20,926 nucleotides of DNA from T3SED10-47 sp046483725 (GCA_046483725.1 JAWOCQ010000041.1:1-20926); one strand, 5' to 3'. Counted from the first letter of the stretch, positions 12,875-20,926 are shown. The notes: generated by a model from the sequence alone, not told the origin. Numbers and translations are program-made.

Positions 12875-13291
12875 CTAGGCGGCGGATGCGCCCTCGAGGA
12901 TGACTCTCGGTCCGCTACAGATCATTTCGTTGCGGGTACTGCGGGTGAGCCAGAGTTGCACAGTGTCTCCGACGGATAGGGCGTCATACTCGCGCTTGGT
13001 CACGGGGATGTTGAACGCTTCGGATTGGCCCTCGTCTTCGGCAACCACGTGCACATAGTAGGTCACTTCAGTATAGGTCTGGGTGATGGTCTGGGGTTCG
13101 GAACCCGGACAGGCGGGGCAGCCGGGCACCGTCACAGTGCGCTCCTTCTCTTGTGTCTCGCTTTCCATGTCCACGACTGTGGCCACCAAAACGTGCTCGG
13201 TTACCTCGCTGCAGGTAGACAACGCGACCATCGCTCCGGCCACAGCCAGCCCAACAACGCCGATCAAGAGCAGTAGGCTCAATGGATTCAT
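12875..13291 (-). CDS. Small membrane-anchored exported protein of unknown function
   Basis: A 138-residue protein with one N-terminal membrane segment (LSLLLLIGVVGLAVAGAMVA) and the rest outside the membrane. The Cys after it (LSTC) is not a good lipobox, so a membrane anchor is more likely than a lipoprotein. A PGCPACPG motif places two Cys three residues apart near residue 57, preceding a Thr-rich stretch and a domain of the pattern YYVHVVAEDE...ITKREYDALSVGD. That last pattern resembles small beta-barrel domains in DUF2500-like proteins, a weak similarity seen by eye. GAGGTGG precedes the ATG. It lies downstream of the protease gene on the same strand. Function not recognised. Confidence 0.7.
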   Translation of the reverse strand: MNPLSLLLLIGVVGLAVAGAMVALSTCSEVTEHVLVATVVDMESETQEKERTVTVPGCPACPGSEPQTITQTYTEVTYYVHVVAEDEGQSEAFNIPVTKREYDALSVGDTVQLWLTRSTRNEMICSGPRVILEGASAA

Positions 13292-13325
13292 CGGACCACC
13301 TCACGGAGATCATAGTGGGCGATGG

Positions 13326-13448
13326 CCAGGGCGGACAGGGACATCCACGGGGATGCTGAGTCGCGGCTGTCCCTCATGGCACACTCCGCTGTCCGCCTGG
13401 CGCGCACAGCGGTCCTCGGGGGGGGACCCCGGCTCCCCCCGAGGACCG
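13326..13448. repeat. Two adjacent large inverted repeats after the protease gene
   Basis: The first pairs CCAGGGCGGACAG (13326-13338) with CTGTCCGCCTGG (13389-13400), one base bulged, and has an inner AGGGACA/TGTCCCT pair (13337-13343 with 13368-13374). The second is a perfect 14-base-pair stem, CGGTCCTCGGGGGG (13410-13423) with CCCCCCGAGGACCG (13435-13448). Neither is followed by T residues on either strand. They fill most of the gap between the protease and the small membrane protein. Confidence 0.7.
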
Positions 13449-13455
13449 GCGGGCA

Positions 13456-16400
13456 TCATCGGGCTCTGCGTTCGAGCTCCTCGATCGTTCCCACGATGAC
13501 GTGCACGGCGGTTGAACCGGTCGCCAGCTTGAAGTTGGCTTGGGGGAGAAGAGTACGTGCACCGTCGGGGGCGACGAAGACCACTGGATTGCTTCGCGGG
13601 GATACCTTCTTGTCCCGCAAGAAGACCATGTTCGCAGCCTCTTCCGAGGTACGGGGCTCTGGATCCCCGTCTCCGTCGAGGTCGAGGTGAAGCGTGAGCT
13701 GCATCACCCGCCCCCTGTCCAGCGTGAAGCTGACGTCGACCCAACCGGACTGCACAGTGCCCTCCCAGGTGAGTCGCTTGTCGTTTAACTGAACGGCAGG
13801 GCTGGGCGCTCCGGCAGGCGTAACGGACACGTTCCGAAAGCTCCCTACGGACTGAAGCAGCACATAGAACGGACGGGGAGAACCCCAGCTTGGACTGCCC
13901 ACGACGGTCACGTGCCAGCGGTTCTGCGGGTCGCCCCACACGTAGATGCCCGGCTCGTCGATATCCGGCATCCCCGGCAGGGGTTCCACTACGTCGCCTA
14001 CCTGGATGGACTTCGTTGTGCTGTCTGTGCCGCCGTGATCGTCGGTCACTGTGAGGCGCACGGTGTATGTGCCCTCTGCAGCGTAGCTATGGCTGACGGT
14101 GCGGCCCCATCCGCTGGAGCCGTCGCCGAAGTCCCATTCGTACTCGACGATCGATCCGTCGGGCGCGGTCGAGTCCGATGCATCGAAAGATACGGTCTCC
14201 CCTGGATCGGGGTTCGTGGGGCTGAAGGAAAACCGGGCGCTCGGCGGCTGGATATCGCGCTCTACCCTGACCGTGCGGCTGGTCGTGTCCGTGGCTCCGT
14301 CGTTGTCGGTCACTGTCAGGCGCACGGTGTAGGTCCCTTCGGAGCTGTAGCGTTTCTGCGTGATGCGGCCGGTTCCGGTGGCGCCGTCGTCGAAGTCCCA
14401 TGCGTACTCGACGATGCGGGCGTCGGGGTCGTACGAATTGGAGGCGTCGAAGGTGATCCATTCGTTTACGTCGGGTTCGCTCGGGGAGAAGTTAAACTGG
14501 GCCACGGGCGGCTGGTTGACCTCGGCCGCTCTTACGGTGATGGACCGCTCGTTGTTGGTGGTGTCGGACTCTTCGATGTCGCCGAACGGGTCCACGATGG
14601 CGGTGAACGTCTCCGGCGAGCGCGTGAGCGGTAGGCTCATGGTGCCCGTGCGCCGGGAGCCTGCGCTGAGGCTGTCTATCGAGCCTAGACGGGAGTCCTC
14701 CGCCCCTTGCAGGCGTACGTAGAAGCTCCCGGCATCGGCGTTTCCGATATTGGCCATGGTGATCTCGAAGGTGATCGTATCCCCGACCTCGGGCTCCGAG
14801 GGCCGGTAGTCAAGCCTCTCCACGGTCAGGTTGGGGAGCCTCTCCTCGCGCACGGTGACATGGGTTGTCGCGCTGTCGGTGCGACCGTCGGTACCACGTA
14901 CGGTGAGGCGCACGGTGTAGGTGCCCTCGCGGCCATAGGAGTGCTGTACGGTGGAGCCGTAGCGCGTTCTGCCATCGCCCATGTCCCAGCGGTACTCCAC
15001 GATGTCGCCCTCGGAGTTGCGGCCGTCGAAGCGGATGGTCTCGCCGACCGTACCGCTATAGGGTCCGCCTGGGTCCGCCCTCAAGGGCGGCGGGGCGGTG
15101 TCGCGGACGGTGAACTCGCACTCGGCGGTGGTTGCCGGAGGCTCGCCCCAAGAGGCCTCCCACGAGCTTTCCCATACTTCAAGTTCAAGCACACGCGTGC
15201 CGGTGGGCTCGCCGGCCTGGCCACTGATGGTGACCTCCCGCCCACCGGATACCGTCTCCTCGCGGACAGTCCGGGTCTCGCCGGTGGGAAGCACGTTTAC
15301 CAGGCTTACGTAGGCCTGGTCGATGCCATCCACGCGGAACTTGACCTCCATGCGCTCGCCCAGCTCGTAGACGGCTGAGTCGCCACAGCCGTGGTCCGTC
15401 CATACATCGGCCGTCAGCTCATCGGGCTCGTCAGCCGGGTACGCCTCCAGGCGACCGGAGCCGAAGCTGTCGGGGTCACCCATAGACACAGTCATTCCCA
15501 GGATCTCCGACCGTAGGGCGCCGCCGGTGGCGCTCGGGTCCTCCCCTCGGAGGAGCGCTGCCACTCCGGAAACGTGCGGCGCAGCGGCCGATGTCCCTTC
15601 GAAGGGGTCGTAGATATTGACGCCGGTGGTTACGTTGTCCGGGCCCACTAGGTCCGGCTTGGTCCGGCCGTCGGTGGTGGGCCCGCGGGAGGAATAGTCC
15701 TGCGCCGGGCCGCTCGTGTAGCGGCTCCAGTCCACCGCCCCCACGGTCAGCGCATCTCCCAGGTTCCCCGGCGCGGGGATCGAGGAGCGGCTTACATTGG
15801 GCGAAAGGTCCTGGTAGATGGAAAACAGTTTGAATGGTCTCACGGAACCGCTCTCCCGCTGAACCCGCACGCGGTAGGTCCCGCTCTGTGGGGCGGTGAA
15901 GGTAATACGCTCAGTGGGCTGCTCTGTTCCACCTTGGGTCTTTGTGGACGAGGCCACGAGGCTTCCGCCGGGACCATACAAATAGAGGTCATAGTCGTCG
16001 CCGGTCTCTGGCCAGCTATCCCAGGTGAGATACAGCGTGATCTGGTCGCCGGGGCTTGCGCTGAGGGTGATGTCGGTGTCGTGCCAGCCGTCGCCGTTTC
16101 GGTCGTTGAACATCGCCCCGTAGTGGGTTTGGGCGTCATTCCCGGCGGCCTGGACCCACAGGATATCTTCGTCTACGGCGCGCTCGGCGATCTGAGCGAT
16201 GGATCCGGTGCCGTCGTAGAAGTTGGTGTTGTACCAGCCCAGTGAATGATTGATGACGTGTATTCCCTCGGAGACGGCGTAGGAGACGGCGTTATCTAGG
16301 TCCACCTCGTTCCCGATCTTGATGAGATAAAGCTGAGCCTCGGGTGCTACATCGTGGACGATCTCCGCCACGGCGGTGCCGTGGGAGAAGTCCGACTCGA

Positions 16401-17466
16401 TACCTCTTCCGGTGAAGTCGCGGGTGGTGACCCCGTAGGGAAGGTCTCCCCGTGACTGCGACGTGGACAGCCCGCGGAATCCGAGATCGATGATCCCGAT
16501 CTTGGTCCCGGCTCCCCGCTCTCCCAGATCGTGAAACGCCGACCCGCCAATCAGTTCGACTCCCTCCGAGGTCACTCCTGCGGCGTACGGCTCGTAGGGA
16601 AGCCGCACGTACGCCCTCCCAGCCATCTGCTCGAGGAAGCTCTCCAGCTGCCCCAATGGCACTACAGCTAGGGTTAGTCCGGTGTGTGACGAGGTCGACT
16701 CACGTGCTCCGGCCGCCTGGGCCGACACCCTGCCCCGGGTCTCCAGCACTACAGTTACCTCGGAGCGCTCCACAGACAGCGGGATGCCCACCATCTCTGC
16801 CACTTGGGCCACTGCATCGCGGGCGAAGCTGGGAAGCATCCCCAGCGGGGAGACCGCACTCCGGGGCCCTGCCTGTCGCACTGCATCCAGTAGGAGCTGC
16901 AGCGCCCCATCTACGTGGGAGGCAGCCCGCTCTGGCTTGCCTAGGCTCAGGGGGCCCACGCTCAGAGCCAGCCCTGGTGCCTCGTCAGAGGAGTCCGGCT
17001 TACTTACAGGCACGCCGTTCCCCGCCAGAAGCCCAAGCAGTGACACGGCTTGTTCCATCTGTCGGGAACGGGCAAGTACAGCGGCCAGAGCGTTATCGCG
17101 CCACGGGAGGCGTACGCCTACTATGCGGCCGCCGTAGGAGACCGGCTGGGTGCCCGCCCGGCGGAGCTCCCCCTCATAACGGGACAGGTCGGCCAAGTTC
17201 CCTGCCACGCGCGGAAGCCAGCCTTCGCTCACCTGCGCCACGTCCAGCCTGGAGGCGCCGATCGCTGCCAATACTTGCAGCTGCCCCTGGAGGGCACCTT
17301 CGGTGAACGCGTTTACTTCAACCTCGATCCCTGCCTCACGGGCCCGGTCGGTGACTTCACGCCACCGGGAGGCATCCGCGTCTACGACGCCCAGCTGTAC
17401 CTGGGCCGAGGCCACTCCTGCGCCAAAGACAAGCGCAGCTACTAGACACACAAATACTCTTCGCAT
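13456..17466 (-). CDS. Large secreted subtilisin-like (S8) protease with PKD and CARDB repeats
   Basis: A 1336-residue exported serine protease. Numbering from ATG 17466: signal peptide 1-21 (ending VASAQ); an N-terminal region to about 290 whose GNLADLSRY and GGRIVGVRLPWR motifs look like an extracellular solute-binding protein; a subtilase domain with catalytic D327 (IGIIDLGFRG), H362 (FSHGTAVAEI), oxyanion N443 (AAGND) and S626 (GTSAAAPHVSG); a PPC-like beta-sandwich inserted at about 455-540; PKD domains at about 797-873, 985-1069 and 1074-1156; a CARDB domain at 877-980; and a C-terminal beta-rich region. PKD/CARDB domains usually bind surfaces or substrates. GGAGGAG lies 8 bases before ATG 17466; the frame can also start at GTG 17475, which overlaps the upstream stop as GTGA. 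All four catalytic residues are intact. Confidence 0.92.
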   Translation of the reverse strand: MRRVFVCLVAALVFGAGVASAQVQLGVVDADASRWREVTDRAREAGIEVEVNAFTEGALQGQLQVLAAIGASRLDVAQVSEGWLPRVAGNLADLSRYEGELRRAGTQPVSYGGRIVGVRLPWRDNALAAVLARSRQMEQAVSLLGLLAGNGVPVSKPDSSDEAPGLALSVGPLSLGKPERAASHVDGALQLLLDAVRQAGPRSAVSPLGMLPSFARDAVAQVAEMVGIPLSVERSEVTVVLETRGRVSAQAAGARESTSSHTGLTLAVVPLGQLESFLEQMAGRAYVRLPYEPYAAGVTSEGVELIGGSAFHDLGERGAGTKIGIIDLGFRGLSTSQSRGDLPYGVTTRDFTGRGIESDFSHGTAVAEIVHDVAPEAQLYLIKIGNEVDLDNAVSYAVSEGIHVINHSLGWYNTNFYDGTGSIAQIAERAVDEDILWVQAAGNDAQTHYGAMFNDRNGDGWHDTDITLSASPGDQITLYLTWDSWPETGDDYDLYLYGPGGSLVASSTKTQGGTEQPTERITFTAPQSGTYRVRVQRESGSVRPFKLFSIYQDLSPNVSRSSIPAPGNLGDALTVGAVDWSRYTSGPAQDYSSRGPTTDGRTKPDLVGPDNVTTGVNIYDPFEGTSAAAPHVSGVAALLRGEDPSATGGALRSEILGMTVSMGDPDSFGSGRLEAYPADEPDELTADVWTDHGCGDSAVYELGERMEVKFRVDGIDQAYVSLVNVLPTGETRTVREETVSGGREVTISGQAGEPTGTRVLELEVWESSWEASWGEPPATTAECEFTVRDTAPPPLRADPGGPYSGTVGETIRFDGRNSEGDIVEYRWDMGDGRTRYGSTVQHSYGREGTYTVRLTVRGTDGRTDSATTHVTVREERLPNLTVERLDYRPSEPEVGDTITFEITMANIGNADAGSFYVRLQGAEDSRLGSIDSLSAGSRRTGTMSLPLTRSPETFTAIVDPFGDIEESDTTNNERSITVRAAEVNQPPVAQFNFSPSEPDVNEWITFDASNSYDPDARIVEYAWDFDDGATGTGRITQKRYSSEGTYTVRLTVTDNDGATDTTSRTVRVERDIQPPSARFSFSPTNPDPGETVSFDASDSTAPDGSIVEYEWDFGDGSSGWGRTVSHSYAAEGTYTVRLTVTDDHGGTDSTTKSIQVGDVVEPLPGMPDIDEPGIYVWGDPQNRWHVTVVGSPSWGSPRPFYVLLQSVGSFRNVSVTPAGAPSPAVQLNDKRLTWEGTVQSGWVDVSFTLDRGRVMQLTLHLDLDGDGDPEPRTSEEAANMVFLRDKKVSPRSNPVVFVAPDGARTLLPQANFKLATGSTAVHVIVGTIEELERRAR

Positions 17467-17471
17467 GATTA

Positions 17472-18203
17472 TCACTCCTCCGCCGGGTAGGGCGTATGCG
17501 GCGGTCGCACCAAGCGCGCTTCTGGGTCGCTGCCCAGCGCGGGCAGGTAGGGGATCGGAATTAGTAGCTCAGCCAGTGTCTCGGTGGAGCTTTCGATGTA
17601 TGGCTCGAACTTCTCGTCGAGCCGGCCGGTCACTTCGGCCACCACGCGGACCCTCAGGCCTTCCCGCTCGAGGCCGTGATCACGGGCGAACCCGAGCCAG
17701 TCCGGGTGGTTCACCAGCGCCCACAAGACCGAGTCGAGATGTATATCTTCCGGCGGCCGTGGGAGCTTCAGCGGCACCTCTCGCAACTCGAGATCCAGGC
17801 ACAGCTCCGGCAAAAGCCCTAATGAATACGCAAGCTCGAGGAAGCCCTCCGGCAACGAGGGGCTGGCCCCGTTCAGCAGGCCTACGATCTCCCCGTTTGG
17901 GTACCTCCCGCGTAGGACGCCGCGTCGCGAATCTTTCTGCACGGAAACAAGGATCACATCGCCGTCCAGGTAAGCATAGGCATTCGAGCTTTCCAGTTCC
18001 TGTTGGTCCTCCACACCGGTGAACTCGAGTGTTCCCTCTTCCCACGCGGCTAGCGGGACGCTCTCGGTCTGTATCCGGGCGGCCAGGCCATCCAAGGCCC
18101 CGGGGGGAAGCTCGAGCTCCCCCCACAGGTAGCTCGGCGTGCCCTCGGCAGAGCTTGCCGTCCACAGCATCGCCCCGAGCATCATCATGAAAACCATACG
18201 CAT
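17472..18203 (-). CDS. Secreted protein of unknown function, coupled to the protease gene
   Basis: A 243-residue protein with a signal peptide (MRMVFMMMLGAMLWTASSA). The start at 18203 is chosen because GAGGAGG lies 7 bases before it; a longer GTG start at 18233 would spoil the signal peptide. The mature part is acidic, rich in Leu and Glu, with strands such as AYAYLDGDVILVSVQ and a second half rich in Pro and helix (LPEGFLELAYSLGLLPELCL). I do not recognise the family. Its stop codon overlaps the possible GTG start of the protease (GTGATAATCATG), so the two are translationally coupled. That makes a dedicated partner, inhibitor or folding factor for the protease a reasonable but unproven idea. 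Confidence 0.72.
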   Translation of the reverse strand: MRMVFMMMLGAMLWTASSAEGTPSYLWGELELPPGALDGLAARIQTESVPLAAWEEGTLEFTGVEDQQELESSNAYAYLDGDVILVSVQKDSRRGVLRGRYPNGEIVGLLNGASPSLPEGFLELAYSLGLLPELCLDLELREVPLKLPRPPEDIHLDSVLWALVNHPDWLGFARDHGLEREGLRVRVVAEVTGRLDEKFEPYIESSTETLAELLIPIPYLPALGSDPEARLVRPPHTPYPAEE

Positions 18204-18231
18204 AGCATCGCCTCCTCTCGCACCTACAACC

Positions 18232-18237
18232 AATATA
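18232..18237 (-). promoter_or_regulatory. Possible -10 box TATATT for the secreted protein-protease operon
   Basis: Minus-strand TATATT lies 28 bases before the ATG at 18203 and just after a terminator hairpin. No good -35 box is found at 16-18 bases, so this is a weak call. Confidence 0.3.
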
Positions 18238-18260
18238 CACGCTGGATGGGCGGTGGGTTA

Positions 18261-18300
18261 CACAAGGGGGCAGGCCCCGTGAGAGGCCTGCCCCCCTGTG
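18261..18300 (-). terminator. Terminator-like hairpin after the toroid/beta-helix gene
   Basis: GGGGGCAGGCC (18266-18276) pairs exactly with GGCCTGCCCCC (18285-18295). CACA/TGTG at the outer ends adds four pairs after one mismatch. On the minus strand it is followed only by TTGTGTAA, a poor T-tract. It lies between two minus-strand genes and probably ends the upstream one. Confidence 0.6.
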
Positions 18301-18323
18301 GATAGCTGCTGCGCCGGTAAGGA

Positions 18324-20459
18324 CTAGTCGCTGACGAGTTCGATGAGCTCCTGGAAGTGTGAGCCATCGTTTATGCTGATTATTAGGCGGTAGTGGCCTG
18401 GTGGCAGGTCGTCAGTTGGGATCTCCCGGTAGTACAAGCCCATCTCATCGTCGTAGGGCACAAGGTGGAGGGAGATAAAGGTGTCGGCGCCGTCTTCTAT
18501 CTTGACCAGGCCTGCTGTGACGATGGCGTCGGTGACTTCCGCTTCGGTGTAATCCTCGAGGTTAAAGGAGACGATGATTGGTTGGCTGATCTCGTAGATG
18601 GCATCGACCACTTCGTCGCCGAACGTACCCGCGCCTCCGGCTACCGCACGGTCCAGGAACGAACCAGCGGCGCCGGCCGGGCCAGGCGTGTAGCCAAACA
18701 GGCGCTCGACGAACTTCTCATAGGTGAGCGACCGAGACATCGCGTGGCGTACGCGCCCGGGGCCGTAGTCGGAGATGATTTGCATTGCTTCGCTCTGCGA
18801 GAAGCCGAACGCCTGTGATAGTTCCCACGCCAGGCGAGCCCTGAACCCACGTGTATCCAGGATCCGCAGCCCTTCCAGCGCCTGGTCCACGGGCAGGCCC
18901 ACACTCTCGATGAACGAGATGACCTCGTCCACGGGGCGAGTGAGGAACGGGGTGTAGTCGATGTCGCCTGTGGTGGCGTTGCGGGGATGCCTGTCGTCCC
19001 ACCAGTTGTACCTGGCGTCAAGCGTACCGTCGCCTTCGTTGGTGACGTGACCGTAGAGGTCGTTCCAGTTGATGCTGATCCCCGAGGCATCGACTCCCGA
19101 CGAGACAGTGATGTCGCCGCGGATGGAGAACCCCTGGCCCAGCCTGCCCAGCACGATGTCCGTGGAAGCCAGCGTCATGTTGCCCTCGAGCGTCGTCTCA
19201 CTGGCCGCTCCCGAAGCGCCTATGGTCACGGGTTTCGAGACGGGATCGCTCGCATCGTAACTGCCCGGGGCAACCGACAACGTACCGCCGAGCCTTATGC
19301 CGTCTATCCCGTCTGCGATGGAGGCGAAGGCGTCATAGCCCATCACGATGCCCGCGCCTGCGGGATCATCAGTCCAGCCTAGGCCGAGGTTGGCCTGGTC
19401 GACGTACACAACGTACGGCGCCACCGCGGCGATCGCCGTCAGCGCTTCGGCGTGCGACTCCACGTTGGGGTTATCGGCACCGATGTATATGTCAAAGGCA
19501 CCATCGCCAAGCTGCAAGCTGCGGATGAAGGCAACCCCGTGGGCGATCTGCTCCTCGTAGAGCTCGGGGTCCAACGCGTAGAGCGCCATGATCGCAAACG
19601 CGGAGGCTTGTAGGTCACCGTTTGTGGGATCGTCGGGGTCAGCAGTTGAGCTCCACAGCCAGGCCCCGGGGTTGTCGGTGCTCGTCATCCCTGCGAGCGT
19701 TTCGGCAAGCTCGGAGGTGTTCATCCCGTCGTACTCGCCTGCCGTTGGGCTGAGTTCCACGCCGGTCACCCCCGCGGCCCACACCGCACCAGCTAGACCG
19801 AATACATCCCAGCCGCCGGGCGCGGTGGTCTCCTCTAGCCCAGTCTGGATGGCACCTAGTAGTGCATCGCGGATGGCGTACTCGCCGGCGATATGCGCGG
19901 CGATCGCGGTGGCCGAGAGATCCCACGGCGACAGTTCGACGATTCCTTGTCCGGCACGTGCTGTAACCACATCCGCACCGAACCCGGCCGCGTCCCAGTT
20001 GGCGTCACCGTAGGTCCCGTCGGCCAATGGCTGCCAGAAGTGCGTACGCGCGAAGTCCTCGTGCGCGCCGTCGCCTGTGACCAGGCTGATCGCCTCGAGG
20101 AACAGGGGATCGTGCGTTGCCCACCTGGGCGAGCCGTCTGTCCAGTTGCTCACGCCGGTATCCGGGGTAAGCATCGTGTTGAGCATGTAGTCCCCGCCGA
20201 GGAGCGCCGCATCCATGTAACCTTGCAGGCCTGTGTAAAGATAGGCAGCCAGCAGGCCCGTGTTGGAAGGTCCTTGGGTGTTCGTGGTCGGCCCTCCGCC
20301 TGGATACCATGGGAACCACCCAGCCGGTTCTTGTTGGCCTTCCAGCCAGTCGGCAGCGTCTTGTGTCGACTGGGCAATCGCCAACGTCCCTGTAAGCATT
20401 AGGGAGAGTGCTATTAGGGTTGCACCGCAGATACTCATCACAAGGTTGCTGTTTTTCAT
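18324..20459 (-). CDS. Secreted alpha/alpha-toroid plus beta-helix protein
   Basis: A 711-residue exported protein; signal peptide 1-30 (ALSLMLTGTLAIAQ). Residues about 31-345 are helical repeats with motifs such as ADWLEGQQEPAGWFPW, SNTGLLAAYLYTG and ATAIAAHIAGEYAIRDALLG, recalling the terpenoid-cyclase/prenyltransferase toroid fold found in secreted proteins. Residues about 390-500 read like a right-handed beta-helix, with ISINWNDLYGHVTNEGDG and ARYNWWDDRHPRNATTGDID, the NWW...GDID pattern of NosD/pectate-lyase-like repeats. The last 200 residues hold a helical segment and a beta domain ending YRLIISINDGSHFQELI. No catalytic residues of a cyclase (DxDD) are seen, so an enzymatic role is doubtful. 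AAGGAGG precedes the ATG. Architecture call is moderate; function unknown. Confidence 0.78.
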   Translation of the reverse strand: MKNSNLVMSICGATLIALSLMLTGTLAIAQSTQDAADWLEGQQEPAGWFPWYPGGGPTTNTQGPSNTGLLAAYLYTGLQGYMDAALLGGDYMLNTMLTPDTGVSNWTDGSPRWATHDPLFLEAISLVTGDGAHEDFARTHFWQPLADGTYGDANWDAAGFGADVVTARAGQGIVELSPWDLSATAIAAHIAGEYAIRDALLGAIQTGLEETTAPGGWDVFGLAGAVWAAGVTGVELSPTAGEYDGMNTSELAETLAGMTSTDNPGAWLWSSTADPDDPTNGDLQASAFAIMALYALDPELYEEQIAHGVAFIRSLQLGDGAFDIYIGADNPNVESHAEALTAIAAVAPYVVYVDQANLGLGWTDDPAGAGIVMGYDAFASIADGIDGIRLGGTLSVAPGSYDASDPVSKPVTIGASGAASETTLEGNMTLASTDIVLGRLGQGFSIRGDITVSSGVDASGISINWNDLYGHVTNEGDGTLDARYNWWDDRHPRNATTGDIDYTPFLTRPVDEVISFIESVGLPVDQALEGLRILDTRGFRARLAWELSQAFGFSQSEAMQIISDYGPGRVRHAMSRSLTYEKFVERLFGYTPGPAGAAGSFLDRAVAGGAGTFGDEVVDAIYEISQPIIVSFNLEDYTEAEVTDAIVTAGLVKIEDGADTFISLHLVPYDDEMGLYYREIPTDDLPPGHYRLIISINDGSHFQELIELVSD

Positions 20460-20519
20460 GCTTCTGTCCTCCTTATGTGCGTCTCACATGCGGCCGCCGG
20501 GCCATGTGCGCATGGTTGA

Positions 20520-20861
20520 TCAGCCGCCACTTCGTGTTCCGAGCGTCGCGCTGGCCGCGGACCCGACATCCGCGCATCCTTGGGATGCATGGGATTGTTT
20601 CGCTTCAGGCGCATGCCCGAGCTGTGTTCTCACTAAACCTACGATCGTCCGAGGGTTCACCGCGCCGTGCTCGACGAGGATTTCGCCGAGCAGCCTGCCT
20701 CTGTTCTCCTGTTGCTGAATCTCCAGTGCCCGCGTCACTTGCTCCGCCGTTACCACACCCATCTCCGTGAGCACCTCGCCCAAAGGCTTGGGCAGGTGCG
20801 TTCGCCGCACGTCAGGGCGCAAGTTGTCCAGCTTTTTCCGGTACCGTTCGTGGACGGACAT
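20520..20861 (-). CDS. MshEN (GspE/PilB N-terminal-like) domain protein, possibly the C-terminus of a longer gene
   Basis: A 113-residue frame carrying an MshEN-type domain: PLGEVLTEMGVVTAEQVTRA near 26-45, then RLLGEILVEHGAVNPRTIVG. In type IV pilus and type II secretion ATPases this domain binds cyclic di-GMP or partners; it also occurs at the end of NfrB-like glycosyltransferases. The ATG at 20861 has GAGGGG 5 bases upstream. However, the same frame stays open to the right edge (20926) and reads plausibly as protein (YAQLQVRYWDEQARGVP), so this may be the 3' end of a larger gene. The last 30 residues are low-complexity. It lies 60 bases before the toroid/beta-helix gene on the same strand. 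Confidence 0.65.
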   Translation of the reverse strand: MSVHERYRKKLDNLRPDVRRTHLPKPLGEVLTEMGVVTAEQVTRALEIQQQENRGRLLGEILVEHGAVNPRTIVGLVRTQLGHAPEAKQSHASQGCADVGSAASATLGTRSGG

Positions 20862-20926
20862 GGGGACCCCTCGCGCCTGTTCGTCCCAATACCGTACCTG
20901 GAGCTGCGCGTACTCCAGAACTGCCT

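Overview
The window is GC-rich bacterial DNA from an organism that looks anaerobic. It has a ferredoxin-type aldehyde oxidoreductase, an iron-sulfur-rich flavoprotein, and envelope proteins typical of a cell with an outer sheath or outer membrane (an S-layer-homology protein with a coiled coil, and a beta-barrel-like protein ending in Phe). This mixture, together with the secreted PKD-repeat subtilase and the low-complexity intergenic tracts, suggests a deep-branching thermophilic or anaerobic phylum such as Bipolaricaulota (Acetothermia/OP1). That placement is inference from style, not from a marker gene; no rRNA, tRNA or CRISPR array was seen.

Region 1 (1-4413, minus strand) is a tightly packed metabolic operon. 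It runs from a LeuD-type small subunit through an isocitrate/isopropylmalate-family dehydrogenase and a LeuC-type aconitase-family large subunit to a second LeuD-type small subunit cut by the window edge. Two RelE/ParE-type toxin-antitoxin modules sit between these genes on the same strand, with overlaps or gaps of a few bases on several sides, and a VapC (PIN) toxin remnant lies just outside the operon. The dehydrogenase carries the Lys-Tyr...Val residues associated with NADP use in E. coli isocitrate dehydrogenase, so an aconitase-isocitrate or homoaconitase-homoisocitrate role is as likely as leucine biosynthesis.

Region 2 (4786-10632, plus strand) is a redox cluster of three genes. The first is a fused [2Fe-2S]/FAD/NAD/2x[4Fe-4S]/BFD flavoprotein. 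The second is a sarcosine oxidase beta/proline dehydrogenase beta-like flavoprotein. The third is a 712-residue member of the tungsten aldehyde:ferredoxin oxidoreductase family. A plausible reading is an amine or amino-acid dehydrogenase whose carbonyl product is handled by the AOR, with electrons going to NAD or ferredoxin. Non-coding DNA around this cluster is packed with 9-mer and 7-mer tandem repeats and GGGGACAGTCCCC palindromes; one 7-mer tract has entered the start of a coding region.

Region 3 (10732-12854, plus strand) is an envelope pair: an SLH/coiled-coil/C-terminal-membrane-anchor protein and a strongly expressed-looking beta-rich outer-surface protein. Each has a TTGACA promoter with 17-base spacing, and the second ends in a strong rho-independent terminator. 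The organisation resembles the Omp-alpha/Omp-beta pair of Thermotoga.

Region 4 (12875-20861, minus strand) encodes exported proteins: a small membrane-anchored protein, a giant subtilisin-like protease with PKD and CARDB repeats coupled to a secreted protein of unknown function, an alpha/alpha-toroid plus beta-helix protein, and an MshEN-domain protein at the right edge.
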